Shown: piece after piece, positions 7,633-18,000 of the stretch
Numbering within the stretch: position 1 is the stretch's first letter
Layout: each line of letters begins with the position of its first letter
Source of the DNA: Podaxis mareebaensis
Taxonomy: Eukaryota; Basidiomycota; Agaricomycetes; Agaricales; Agaricaceae
Direction of reading: 5' to 3'
NCBI GenBank assembly: GCA_018524725.1
Contig: JAEUWP010000604.1
Span: 1 to 24,441, forward strand
Length of the DNA: 24,441 nucleotides
Position numbers and translations under genes: made by a program
Notes under the pieces: model-generated
Told to the model about the DNA's origin: nothing
The model's input: only the letters and a program-made list of their open reading frames with translations
Database searches by the model: none

Positions 7633-10500
7633 AAGGTGTACCCCATGACAGTCAAGGAGAAAGAGGAACTTCACAAGTTTATTGAGGAAAATCTCACATC
7701 AGGTCACAAGTTTATTGAGGAAAATCTCACATCAGGACAAATCTGACCATTGAAATCCCCCTATGCATCACCATGCTTCTTCATCCCAAAGAAGGATGGA
7801 TCCAAACAATTGGTACAAGACTATTGGAAACTCAATAGTGTCATGGTCAAGGACAAAACACCACTACCATTAATTGGAGAGATCATTGACAAGCTGAAGG
7901 ATGCCAAGTACTTTAACAAGCTGGACATCATTTGGGGATACAACAATGTGCACATCAAAGAAGGGGATGAGTGGAAAGCAGCATTCCTGACAAACAAAGG
8001 ACTATTCAAGCCCACTGTCATGTTCTTTGGCCTATGCAACTCCCCAGGCACATTCCAAAGAATGATGAACACAGTCTTTTGAGAGCTGTTACAGGAAGGG
8101 GTACTGGTCAACTATATGGATGACTTTGTCATCCCAGGCAAGACACAGCAAGAACTTGAAGAACAAACAATATGCTTCCTGAAGATTGCAAACAAACACA
8201 AACTATATTTCAAATGGTCCAAATGTGTGCTTGATGTGAAGGAGATACCCATACTAGGAATGGTAGTAGGAGATGGAAAGGTCAAGATGGAAGAAGAAAA
8301 GATTGTGGCAGTCAAAAACTGGCCCACCCCAACTACAGTCAAGGATGTTGAAAGCTTCCTAGGTTTTGCAAACTTCTACCAATGATTCATCAAGGGCTTC
8401 AGTGACATCACAGGACCACTACACAAGCTGAAGGGAGGACAACCATGGGAATGGGGAGAAACTCAGCAAAATGCATTTGAGGAATTGAAGTGACACATAA
8501 CAGAAGAACCAGTACTGGCACTCCCACAGGATGATGGGAAATTCAGAGTGGAAGTTGATGCATCGAAATATGCCATTGGAGGAGTCCTATCACAAGAACA
8601 GGGAAGGAAATGGCATCCCATCACATTCCTATCCAGAACACTATCATCAGCAGAATGCAACTATAAGATATACAACAGGGAGCTCCTTGCAATCATTGAA
8701 GTGCTAAAGACATGGAGACAGTATCTACTTGAAGCAAGAGAGCCATTCAAAGTCTGGACTGACCACAAGAACCTGGAATACTTCTGATCCCCCTGATGAA
8801 TAAATGCAAGGCAAATGCAATGGCACCTAAAACTACAGGAATACAACTTCACACTAAAGCACATACCAGGAAAAACAAACACCAAAGCTGACATCTTATC
8901 ATGGATAATGCACTTCAATGAAATAGAAGAAGACAAGGAGGTCACAATACTCAAGGATGTACTATTCCAATGATGACTCCATTAAGAAGAAACAATCACA
9001 GAAGAAGTCATCCTAGGAAGAGGATTATTTGAAGTAAAAGGAGATGAAGAAATGCTGAGGGACATCAAGGGAGGCAGGAGAGAAATGATAGTGGACAAAT
9101 GGTTGAAGGAAGAACCTGAAAGGACATGGGAAAGAGAGGGAGTCACATACTGAGACAGCAAAATCTATGTGCTGAACCACAAGGACCTACAGAGCAAGAT
9201 CATGAAGAGGTATCATGACCCACCTGACATTGGACACCCAGGATCCCACAGAATGATGGAGCTCATCAAGTGAACATACTATTGGCCAGCAATGAAAGCT
9301 GATGTCAAGACCTATGTGCAGGGATATGACAGCTGTCAAAGAAACAAAGCAATTCAACAAAAGAAAGCAGCCCCACTCCACCCCCTTGAAACACCTGAAG
9401 AGCCATGGCACGAAATCAACATCAACATGATTAGACCACTCCTAGAATCAAACAGAGCAGATGTGATTCTAGTCATTGTAGACAGGTTTACCAAAATGAT
9501 CTGACTAATCACAACAAACACCAACCTCAATTCCATGGGATTAGCAAAGATATACTGAGACCACATCTGGAAACTCCATGGCATTCCATGAAAGATTATC
9601 AGTGACAGGGGGCCACAGTTTGCATCAACATTCATGAAGAACCTATGCAAGGCAACAGGGACTGAGCAAGGACTATCAACAGCCTATTACCCCCAAACAG
9701 ATGGACAAACAGAATGAGTCAACCAGGAAGTCAAAAACTTCCTATGAGCATATCTCAACTACACCCAAAACAACTGGACAGACTGGTTATCCACAGCTGA
9801 ATTCCAGTACAATGACAAGACACACAGTAGCACTAGAGAAACCCCATTCTTCCTAAACTATGGATGACACCCTTGGAAAGGAGACTTCACCACAGAATCA
9901 CTGACACCATCAAGCCATCAATCATGGAACTTCTCAAGAAACTTACAGCATACCAAACACAAGCCAGAGAGCTATTAGAAAGCAAGAGACAAGCCATGAC
10001 AAAGCACTATGACAAAAGGAGAATAGCAAGCAGGGATTACAAAGAAGGGACCCAGGTGTGGCTCAAAGGAACAAATATAATGACAAATCAGCCAACAAAG
10101 AAGCTTGATCACAAGTGCTATGGACCCTTCAAGATACTCAAGAAAGTAGGACCAGGGGCATACCAATTGGAGCTACCAGAAGGATGGGTCATCCATGATA
10201 TATTCAATGAAGCATTACTAACACCATATCAACCACCAAAGTTTGTGAATCAGCAAGCCGAACTGCCACTGCAACCAGAGCTCATTAATGGAGAAGAAGA
10301 ATATGAGATAGAGGAAATCTGAGGACATCACAAGAAAGGCCGAGGAATGCAGTACCTTGTGCACTGGAAAGGGTACAGTAATGAACATGACACATGGATA
10401 GCTGAATCAGCACTGGAGAACACTCAGGAGGTGTTACAGGATTATCTCCAAAGGTTTCCTGGAGCAAAACCTATAAAGAGGGGGGGTAACCAATGGTCAT
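7633..10500 (+). pseudogene. pol: Ty3/gypsy pol (RT-RNase H-integrase-chromodomain), decayed
   Basis: One frame carries pol from KVYPMT at 7633 to about 9905, where a frameshift moves it to the frame that ends at 10498-10500. RT: SPYASPCFFIPKKDGSK, FNKLDIIWGYNNV, FFGLCNSPGTFQRMMN and an intact YMDD at 8113-8124. RNase H: VEVDASKYAIGGVLSQ, RELLAI and VWTDHKNLEYF. Integrase: the HHCC finger near 9208-9345 has its first Cys changed (YDSCQRN where CDSCQ is usual), the first catalytic Asp is Asn (INMI, 9424-9426), while SDRGPQF and TDGQTE are kept. The chromodomain, about 10315-10470, has YLVHWKGYSNEHDTWIAE. Nearly all of the stops in frame are TGA at expected Arg positions, and the substitutions are G-to-A or C-to-T. 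The enzyme normally copies element RNA to DNA and inserts it; this copy cannot. Confidence 0.85.
7671..7736 (+). repeat. 33-bp tandem duplication inside pol
   Basis: 7671-7703 is repeated exactly at 7704-7736. The unit is 11 codons (HKFIEENLTSG), so the duplication keeps the frame. The two copies appear identical, hence recent relative to the CpG decay of the element. Confidence 0.9.
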
Positions 10501-10530
10501 AGCAATACAACACCCCAAGCAGATTCAGAC

Positions 10531-11511
10531 ATGGACACAGACCAAAGCACCCAAACCTTTGTCCCTACCACCACCCCTACTGACACCCTCATCACCAACA
10601 TCAAGCAGCAGTTAACAGACAACAACCCAGCCAAACAATTCAAAGAGCACATACAACTAGCATGAGACATCATCCACCTTCAGCAAGTTTACAATGATGT
10701 ACAAGAAGCCACTCAGTTACTTGCCCAAGTAGTCCAAGCAACCATCTCACAAGTCCACAATTCAGCCAAAGGATCAGGATGAGCCACCCAGATGAACCAA
10801 CATATCCACATCATCCTCCATGACACCAATGACTACCTCACATCTGATACAAGTGACTGATTCACCAGCATCCTAGTCATGGTGGCAGAGCAGCTCTCCA
10901 AGCTTGGCATAACCAATGACAAAGAGAAGAAAAACCTTGTATCCTGTCTTGTATCACTCACCCAAGGAAAAGACCCCTTCCCTCATGAACACCCAACTCC
11001 ATGACCTGCTCCACAATGCTATCCCTTGGCAGACTCAGAATCAGATGAAGAAGCTCCTACCATCAAAGAAGAGGTCATGCACCTCATCAAGTTCCTTACC
11101 CCTGAATACACAGGTCCTGCTACAGTCAAGAAATGTGAACCCCCAGTCCCATTCAAAACTCTGAAGAAAGATGGCGAGAAAGATGAAGAGTACTGGAGGA
11201 AGATCCTCCAGGTCTTAATTGAAGACCACAGCAACACTGGTGCCACCTATTGAGGCACCATGATCCCCATGTACAGTGGAGGACCTGACCATGCCCCATT
11301 CTTCATTGCCTAGAAGAAAGTCACCAACCAATTCTTTATTGGCCCCAACAAGAGGGATGTCACTCACAAAATCACCCATTGACTACAAGTTCCACCAACA
11401 TTTGAAGAAGCCCAGAATTTCCTTACATGTTTCACCTTTCCAGTATGCTGTAACTTACATGGACCTTTGCATTAGTTTTCATGTGGTCATGACACCTTAG
11501 GAGGAGGGTGA
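10531..11511 (+). pseudogene. Extra ORF between chromodomain and 3' LTR, function unknown
   Basis: A frame different from that of the chromodomain opens just before the pol stop. An ATG at 10531 begins MDTDQSTQTFVPTTTP, and the frame continues with a Gln-rich helical segment (LQQVYNDVQEATQLLAQVVQ), SQVHNSAKGSG, NDYLTSDTSD, AEQLSKLGITNDKEKKNL, an acidic DSESDEEAP, IKFLTPEYTGP, KTLKKDGEKDEEYWRKILQVL and MYSGGPDHAPFFIA. Internal stops are TGA except two TAG. With these read through, the frame reaches a TGA at 11509-11511 that touches the LTR (a TAG at 11473-11475 is the alternative end). That gives about 327 codons. No transmembrane segment, zinc knuckle or catalytic motif is seen, so an envelope role is unlikely. 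It could be a displaced gag-like or accessory protein. The persistence of one frame over about 980 bp argues that it once coded. Confidence 0.55.
11498..11511 (+). other. Polypurine tract of gypsy 1
   Basis: Purine-rich TAGGAGGAGGGTGA immediately before the LTR start TGTTATGG, the expected place for plus-strand priming. Confidence 0.75.
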
Positions 11512-11771
11512 TGTTATGGTCTCATCTATATTTAGAACATACTTACTCAGCATACTGTTTCATCCCATGTTTCAGCCCCTTGCTACATCCCACCTTAGTC
11601 ATCCACTGACTCATCCCCCTGTTTCATCTATTCTTAGCTATCCTTCCCATAGTATATAAACCCTAGGTAGAGCACCTGTATTCCTTATGCTTTACCAACT
11701 AGTTCTTTCCCCTTTGCTCATCCTCAAGTCTTTGCCTAGTTGCAACCTGAGTTCATACAAAGGTCATAACA
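11512..11771 (+). repeat. 3' LTR of gypsy 1 (260 bp)
   Basis: Starts TGTTATG and ends CATAACA, a perfect 7-bp terminal inverted repeat with the canonical TG...CA. A TATATAAA box lies at 11653-11660. It follows a polypurine tract and is followed by the NACHT pseudogene sequence. No second LTR is present in the window to compare. Confidence 0.85.
11653..11660 (+). promoter_or_regulatory. TATA box in the gypsy 1 LTR
   Basis: TATATAAA about 140 bp into the LTR, the usual position for the retrotransposon promoter in a short LTR. Confidence 0.5.
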
Positions 11772-12345
11772 GTAAGCCACTAAAGTCAAAGCTTTCAAGT
11801 TTGCTGACTATGCTTGGAATTACTTCATCAGACACCTGGCAACATGCATCCCACCCAACATGAAAAGAAAACTCAGCCAGAGAAGTGGGTTTGGGCCAAG
11901 GCAACAAAGTGGACCTACAGGATACATGTAGGTGTGTTATGAGCAAAGTTTACAATATCAGTAGATGCCTTACTATGCTCATTTTGAATGGTGTGACTTA
12001 GCCATTCAAGAGACTGAACTGCTACATCATAATACATGGCTTTCCAGTCCAAAGAGAAGTTCCCAGAATGATGTTGATCTAGCAGGAAATCAAAGAATGA
12101 AGCATGGTAAACACCAATGGAAGTCAAATTGGCTTCAGGTGCAGGAGGGATATAGAGCACTGAGTGCAACTGTCAGAGTGATTGATAAAATGAAGCTTGG
12201 CTAAGGTCAAGAAATTTGGCTTGATCCTGGAGAGTAAGTGGGTAATAACCATAGAGAGCATGCATTCCAAGAATGCACATTGTAATGGGGAGTATGTCAG
12301 CAGGAATATCAGAGAGTAGCCAGTGACAGAGGAGATCAAGTGTAT
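11772..12345 (-). pseudogene. NACHT NTPase pseudogene, C-terminal half
   Basis: Reading leftward from 12345, the frame gives LDLLCHWLLSDIPADILP, then CILGMHALYGY, LDLSQASFYQSL, a TGA-type stop, LHSVLYIPPAPEA, VYHASFFDFLLDQHHSGNFS and YYDVAVQSLEWL. This is the region after the nucleotide-binding domain in mushroom NACHT proteins. After an in-frame stop near 11915 the similarity-like sequence goes on in a shifted frame (CCQVSDEVIPSIVSKLES) right up to the gypsy LTR boundary. It is the continuation of the minus-strand sequence at 19257-20190: with the LINE and one target copy removed, the two halves share one frame. The protein end beyond 11772 is lost, probably because gypsy 1 inserted there. 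Confidence 0.75.
12332..12345 (+). repeat. LINE target-site duplication, left copy
   Basis: GAGATCAAGTGTAT, 14 bp, identical to 19257-19270. Confidence 0.92.
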
Positions 12346-12435
12346 CATCACCTTCCTTTCTCAGTAACTACCACTATCATTTCAGTGGCACAGTTATTCG
12401 TAGTACAAGGAATACAAAACTCATTCTATATCAGT

Positions 12436-15054
12436 ATGAAAGACTCCAAAGAGACTAGCAGCTTCTTTGGAGGAGTCAAGAACACCACCAGTAGCATTCA
12501 TTCCGGCATTGTTCATTGCTGTTGCTCTAGCACCAGTGTAGCACCTAACCCGACACTCCCAAGAGAGGCCTCTGTTCCCCTCTTCAATGATTTTCGAGTC
12601 TCTGAGGATTTCATTTGAAAGCCCCCCTCACCCTCTCCCTCTATTGGAGCTAAACACTCTTATTCTACCAATCAATCTCTCTCTAATCAATTGGAGAAGA
12701 GTATGAAGTTCAGAGAGAATGACGACACCGCATCTGTATCTTCTGCTGAAGAAAACAGAGATGAAGATATCGACAAAGGCTCTCAAGGCCTTTCAACCCC
12801 CAAATCCATTCATCCATCTATTGCACCTACTCGCGACAACATTGATATGTCCCCTGAAGTGGTACCCTCTTCCCACAGGGTTTTGACCCCAGCCCAAGCC
12901 CTAGCTGCCTCTCACAGATTCGTTCCACCTACTCCTGGTGGTGCATGGGACGAATCTCATCCATCCGACCCCCTCCCAACTATCCCAACCTTCACCCCTA
13001 CTACCCCCCCTCTTGCTGTGCAGCCTCATGCTGAGGTGCAGCCATTCCATGGAACGGATTGGTCAGCCATCTATGACACTATTGGTGATGGCATCGCTAT
13101 GATCAACATCACCAACACAAATGATCTCATGGGGCTCAAATGCCTCACCTCTCTATTAGAATTCATTTCTTCCTTTTTAGGAAGTTGGGCTGAATCTGGA
13201 GATCTCTCCACCTTTGAAGGTATCCCCACCTTGATCCGTATTCTCCAAATAATTGCACATTCCAACCAGTTGCATAACATGTCTGTCCCCTACAATGGAC
13301 ACCAGCTTAAACTGTATGACTTCATTGCCATGCAATTCCCTCCCTCCCACACCCTATCCCCCACCCCTACACCCATGTCCACTGGTCACCACCAAGAACG
13401 CTGGGCTGAAAAGGCACCAGCAGTGTCCTCCCCCTCCCCCAAAGATGCCTCTGGGTCTCTCCAGGGCTCTTCCATCATTCTCACCTCTGACACCTCTGGG
13501 AACCTCCAGGGTTCAGACTTGCAATTTGAAAAGGACACTGTGTGAGCAATCACCCTTTCTCGTCTCCCCCCCAAAGATACAAACAAACCAGGTGAGTCAT
13601 CTGATTCTAATGTTGACACTGAAATGCTCCCTCCACCACCTACCACCACCACTGCTCCCAAATCCATTCCTGAAGCCAAAACTTCGGGAAAGGATAACAA
13701 CCACTCTAGCATGTGGACCCCCGTCACTCATCGATGGGCACCTCACAAACCTATAGCCACTCAAGAACAGCATAAGCCTATTGTCACTCCCTCTTTCCCT
13801 CCCCAGGCCCCTAAACCTTCCCCAAAACCCTCTCCTCCTTCATCTTCCCCTCCCCCCATTAATTACAAGACCCATCCCAGGTCCAATGCCCCTTCCCCTT
13901 CCACCCAGAGGTCGTCATATGCCAGAGCTGCCTCAAACTCTCCCCTACAACCAGAAGAGCTTCAAAAATATGCTGCTCTTCAAAATCAATTCCCTAACAT
14001 GTCACTGGTTGACATTATCAACTTCCTCCAATCATCTGGAGACATCAAGTCATCCCCTTCAACGTCCCTTAAATCTCCCTCCTGCCCCTCCAACTCACCC
14101 AAAGCTACTCAAGGCCCTTCTCACAAGAATGTTGTTGTCCCCTACAATGACATTTTTAAACCTATCCTCATCACCTCTCTTGACCTTGTGGTGAGGAACT
14201 GTAATAACGCCCTTTATCAGAAGGGCTTCTTACTCAAAGTTGAATCGGCCAAGTCTAATGATCAGACCCTATGGCTTTCGACCAGTCAAGTTGCCACCGA
14301 TGAAGAATTCATCATCATTAAGAAAGGCATCACTGACTCTAACCGGTCAGCATTTGCCACTTCAGAGATAAGGGATGCCGTTGTCCCCTCCCTCCCTATG
14401 TCTAAGTCATTCGTCAAACTAATGAACCTCCCATATTTCCGGTCCAACAGTACACCCCACACTTCTGATGACTTTAAAGAAGTTATCGAATCTTCACCCT
14501 ATCACGAGATGATCCAACATCTTGTTAGCAAACCACGTTTCCACTGTGTCTCCCCCCATTCTGACTCCACCATTTTGTTTTTCAACCTTTGGGACTCCCA
14601 ATCTGCCACCAGAGCCAAGACCCTCATCAACCACACCCTCCTATTTGAAAACTGCATCTGCACCTTCTGTGGTGCATCCATGCGCACCGCTTCACCTCTT
14701 TGCAACTGCTGCTGGAGGTGGGGCCACCCCACACACCTCTGCAAAGCATGCAACCCCAGGTGCGCAATCTGTGGAGACCCCCACCACACCAACAACCACT
14801 GCCATGACAGCTTCTGCTGTCACAGCAAACCTGGTCCCAACCCCCATCCCCCTACCCCTGCCAATATCGTGGAGTGTCCTCATGTGACCTCCTTCAACTG
14901 CCTGTCATGTGACTCTAAAGAACATCATGTAAACTTGGACAAATGTCCCTTCTTCTGTCACTGATTTGATTGGGAATGGATCACTACCAGACTTCGGGAA
15001 CTCAAAGCTGAAAAGAACTGTCGTGACTTCAACTCAGGTGCCATTAATGTCTAA
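12436..15054 (+). pseudogene. LINE ORF1, zinc-knuckle nucleic-acid-binding protein
   Basis: One frame of 873 codons from ATG 12436 to TAA 15052-15054, broken only by TGA at 12616, 13543 and 14962, each probably an old CGA (Arg). If the first stop is not ancestral, ATG 12703 is the alternative start. The first half is acidic and Ser/Pro-rich, then a long Pro-rich linker leads to a folded region (residues about 560-720). The C-terminus has three zinc knuckles: CNCCWRWGHPTHLC (756-769) and CAICGDPHHTNNHC (776-789) fit C-x2-C-x4-H-x4-C, and a looser one starts at C822. Such ORF1 proteins coat the element RNA and accompany it to the target. Its stop overlaps the ORF2 start. Confidence 0.85.
15047..15054 (+). 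other. ORF1/ORF2 overlap ATGTCTAA
   Basis: The ORF2 ATG at 15047-15049 and the ORF1 TAA at 15052-15054 overlap in one 8-nt string. This suggests that ORF2 was translated by termination-reinitiation after ORF1. Confidence 0.6.
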
Positions 15055-18000
15055 AGGACCTTTTAACCACCCTGCTCCTTCTTCCATTTCCTCTATTCCT
15101 ATTCTATTTTTCAATGTTCATCGCTCTTCTTCTCTCATTGAACTGCTTCTTAATGATCCTCTCTTCAAGGACATTTCAGTTCTATGTCTCCAAGAACCCC
15201 CATTTAACGTTATTTGAAATATTCCTTCCACTAACGACTCTGAAGGAGTCCCCTACAAAGGCATGCCATATAACCCAAATTGGCGCATTTTTCTGTCAAA
15301 TGAAGATCGTCCCAGGACAGCTACCTTCATCCACCACTCATGTGATTCGCTTCTGCCGACTTCCCATCCGAACATTATTTCCTCTCCGGACTTCCAACTC
15401 ATTTCGTTTTCCTTTCCCAAAAAGGTTTACTTTCTGAACTGTTATCTTGACCCTTCGAACAACTCTTCCATTTCCTTCCTTGAAGAACATGTCTACCTCT
15501 TCCCTAAAGGCCTTATCTGCACTGGAGGTGACTTCAACTCCCATTCTCCTGAATGGGATCCTCATATAACCCACCACACTGCGTGGGGAGACCTCCTAAC
15601 TGACATCATGAATTCTCTAGGTCTTTCCCTATCCACACCATTGCAAGATAAATACACTCACATTCCTTATGACGGTAATAAACACCCTTCTGTCATTGAC
15701 CTTATTTTCATGATAGACGAACCCTCTCAAAGCCCAGTCCATCAAATCCGCAATGACTGGCAGTTCACTTCAGACCATCGTCCACTCCTCACTTCCCTCC
15801 CCATCCCCTCTCCCTTCCAACCCTTCATCGAGAAGCTCACCATTCCCAGGGATTCAGAAGAAGAAGCTACCTTCCTCTACTCAATAGGCATTCGTCTTCA
15901 GAGCATTCCACCCATCTTCAACTCTGCCAGAGACATACATTCATATGCCCTAACTATGTCTCAAATCATCAACCAAGAATGGCAGCACAATGCCAAGCTT
16001 GTCAAAATCTGCACTCGGTCCAAACCATGGTGGAACGCACAATGCTCCAATGCTCTCAAAGCATTCCAAACTCACAAGTCCAAATCAAACTGGACCAAGT
16101 TCTGTCACACTACATGCCAAGCCAAATGCCTCTTCTTCAACAAGAAGATCAGAGACATCGCAGAGGAAGATCGCCACCCCTGGGACCTCATGTCCTGGGT
16201 TGGCAAGCACAACCTTCCCCCCTCCCAATCCATCACTTATAATGGCAAGAGCTGTGATGAATTACATGATCTATGGCATGCTCTCAACTCCTCATATAAC
16301 TCTGCATCTAACTGCCCAGTTGATGTAAGTGCCATCAAATCTTTTGATGCCCATCCGGAATGCCCATGGCTTCCTTTCTCCAAGGCTGAGCTCTTTGATG
16401 CCCTCAGCCCATGCGCTAACTCCTCTGCCCCTGGTCCCGACCACCTGTTGTGGGCCCATATCAAACATCTCATGTCTAACAACACCTTCCTCCACAACTT
16501 CCTCATCTTCACAACCAAATGCATCAAATTCTCTACCTGGCTGGAACACTTCAAGAACTCCACTTCCATCATCATCCCTAAACCCAACAAACCCCATTAT
16601 TCTACCCCGAAGATGTTCTGCCCAATAGTCCTCCTCAACACCCTCAGTAAATTAATCGAGAAAATGATCTCAGCTCGGATGCAGTTCGAAGTGTCCCAGC
16701 ACAATCTTGTTCACCCCCTTCAATTCAGAGGGATCATTCAGCGCTCTACAGAAGACGCTGGTGTCTACGTTACTCACTTTGTTTGTACAGGGTGGAAACA
16801 AAAACTCAAGACTAGCATCATTGCCTTCGATGTGGCACAGTTCTTCCCATCCACCAACCACAACATCCTCATTTCCACTCTCTGCCACCAAGGATTCAAC
16901 TCAAATCTCGTCTCTTTCTTTTCCGACTACTTAAGTAATCGATTCACTACTTACTCTTGGAACAACAATTTGTCCCCAAAATTTTCCACTTCTGTTGGCA
17001 TTGGCCAAGGTTCCACACTCTCCCCTATCCTCACTGCTCTCTCCCTTTCTCCATTTATGTACTGTTTCTCCAATGACCCCCATTGTAAAATGGTTTCCTT
17101 TGTCAACGATGGCCTTATTATAGTACAATCAGACTCATTCACTACTAATTGCTGCCTCCTTTCACAGGTCTACAAGAACTGTGAAGACTATCTCTGCCAC
17201 CTTGGGTTTGTCCTCGAAAGAGACAAAACCGAGGCATTTCACTTCTCCAATTGGCCCTCTCACAAACCCAATCCCCCCATCGTCATCGATGATTCCCTCA
17301 CTATCCACCCCAAACCCTTCTTATGCTACCTTGGTTTCTGGTTCAATAGAAATCTCACCTTCAAGGAACATGTCCAGTTCTACTCAACCAAGGCGCTATC
17401 CACTGTCTGATGCATGCACATGCTCGGCAACTCCATCTGCGGTCTATCCCCCCTCCACAAGAGACTCCTCTACCAATCATGTGTCGTCCCTATTGCGACC
17501 TATGGTTTCTGTCTCTGGTTCAATCGCAATGCATGCTATTGCGGTCTCATCAAATCCCTACAGTGCATGCAACAACAAGCAGCCCTCTGGATCACTGGTG
17601 CATTCCGCACTACCCCCTCCAGTGGAATCGAGGCCATTGCAGGCCTCATCCCCATTCAACTCCACCTCTTCAAGCTTGCTAAACGATGCTCCCTCCATTT
17701 CCACACCCTCCCCCCATCCCATCCCCTCAAACTACTCATGTACGACATCGACCCCTTAGATGTGCGCCAAACCAGGCAATGCTCGTCAGTGCTAGACTTT
17801 ATTTCTGACACCCAACTGGTCACAGACCAGTTCCAGCACCTCCATTCCAGCGCCAAACCCGGCCAGCATCTGCTGGACTTGTTCAGTGAACAAATTAAAT
17901 TCTTTGAGTGCCCTGACCCTTCAAAAGAAGGTGCCATGGTGCTACACATCGCCAATGCATCCTGTGCCCAAGATCTTGCTTTTTCTTCCCCTGTCTCTCT

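Larger units (their letters stand above)
7633..11771 (+). mobile_element. 5'-truncated Ty3/gypsy chromodomain LTR retrotransposon (gypsy 1)
   Basis: Order RT, RNase H, integrase, chromodomain, extra ORF, polypurine tract, 3' LTR. The gag, protease and 5' LTR are missing, since the copy begins inside pol right at the TA next to the foldback element. The C-terminal chromodomain places it among chromoviruses. It is inactive, with many TGA stops and at least one frameshift. On the right its LTR ends inside the NACHT pseudogene, which resumes at 11772. The bases after the LTR, GTAAG, are the candidate target duplication, but the partner is not in the window. Confidence 0.85.

Noticed and set aside
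8113..8124. YMDD as a sign of an exogenous retrovirus
   Set aside because: Neighbouring motifs, the C-terminal chromodomain, the short LTR and the fungal context identify a Ty3/gypsy retrotransposon. YMDD/YIDD is common in that family.
11915..12204. Plus-strand ORF of 79 codons at 11965-12204
   Set aside because: The minus strand here reads as the NACHT C-terminal region in frame with the other half of the pseudogene. The plus frame is a shadow.
13386..13727. Minus-strand ORF of 113 codons
   Set aside because: It lies opposite LINE ORF1 in a Pro/Ser-rich stretch, whose complement is Gly/Glu/Val-rich and stays open by composition.
13253..14194. Overlapping plus-strand Pro/Leu-rich ORFs
   Set aside because: They are out of frame with ORF1, whose frame is supported by the zinc knuckles and the continuous translation from 12436 to 15054. 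These are compositional shadows.
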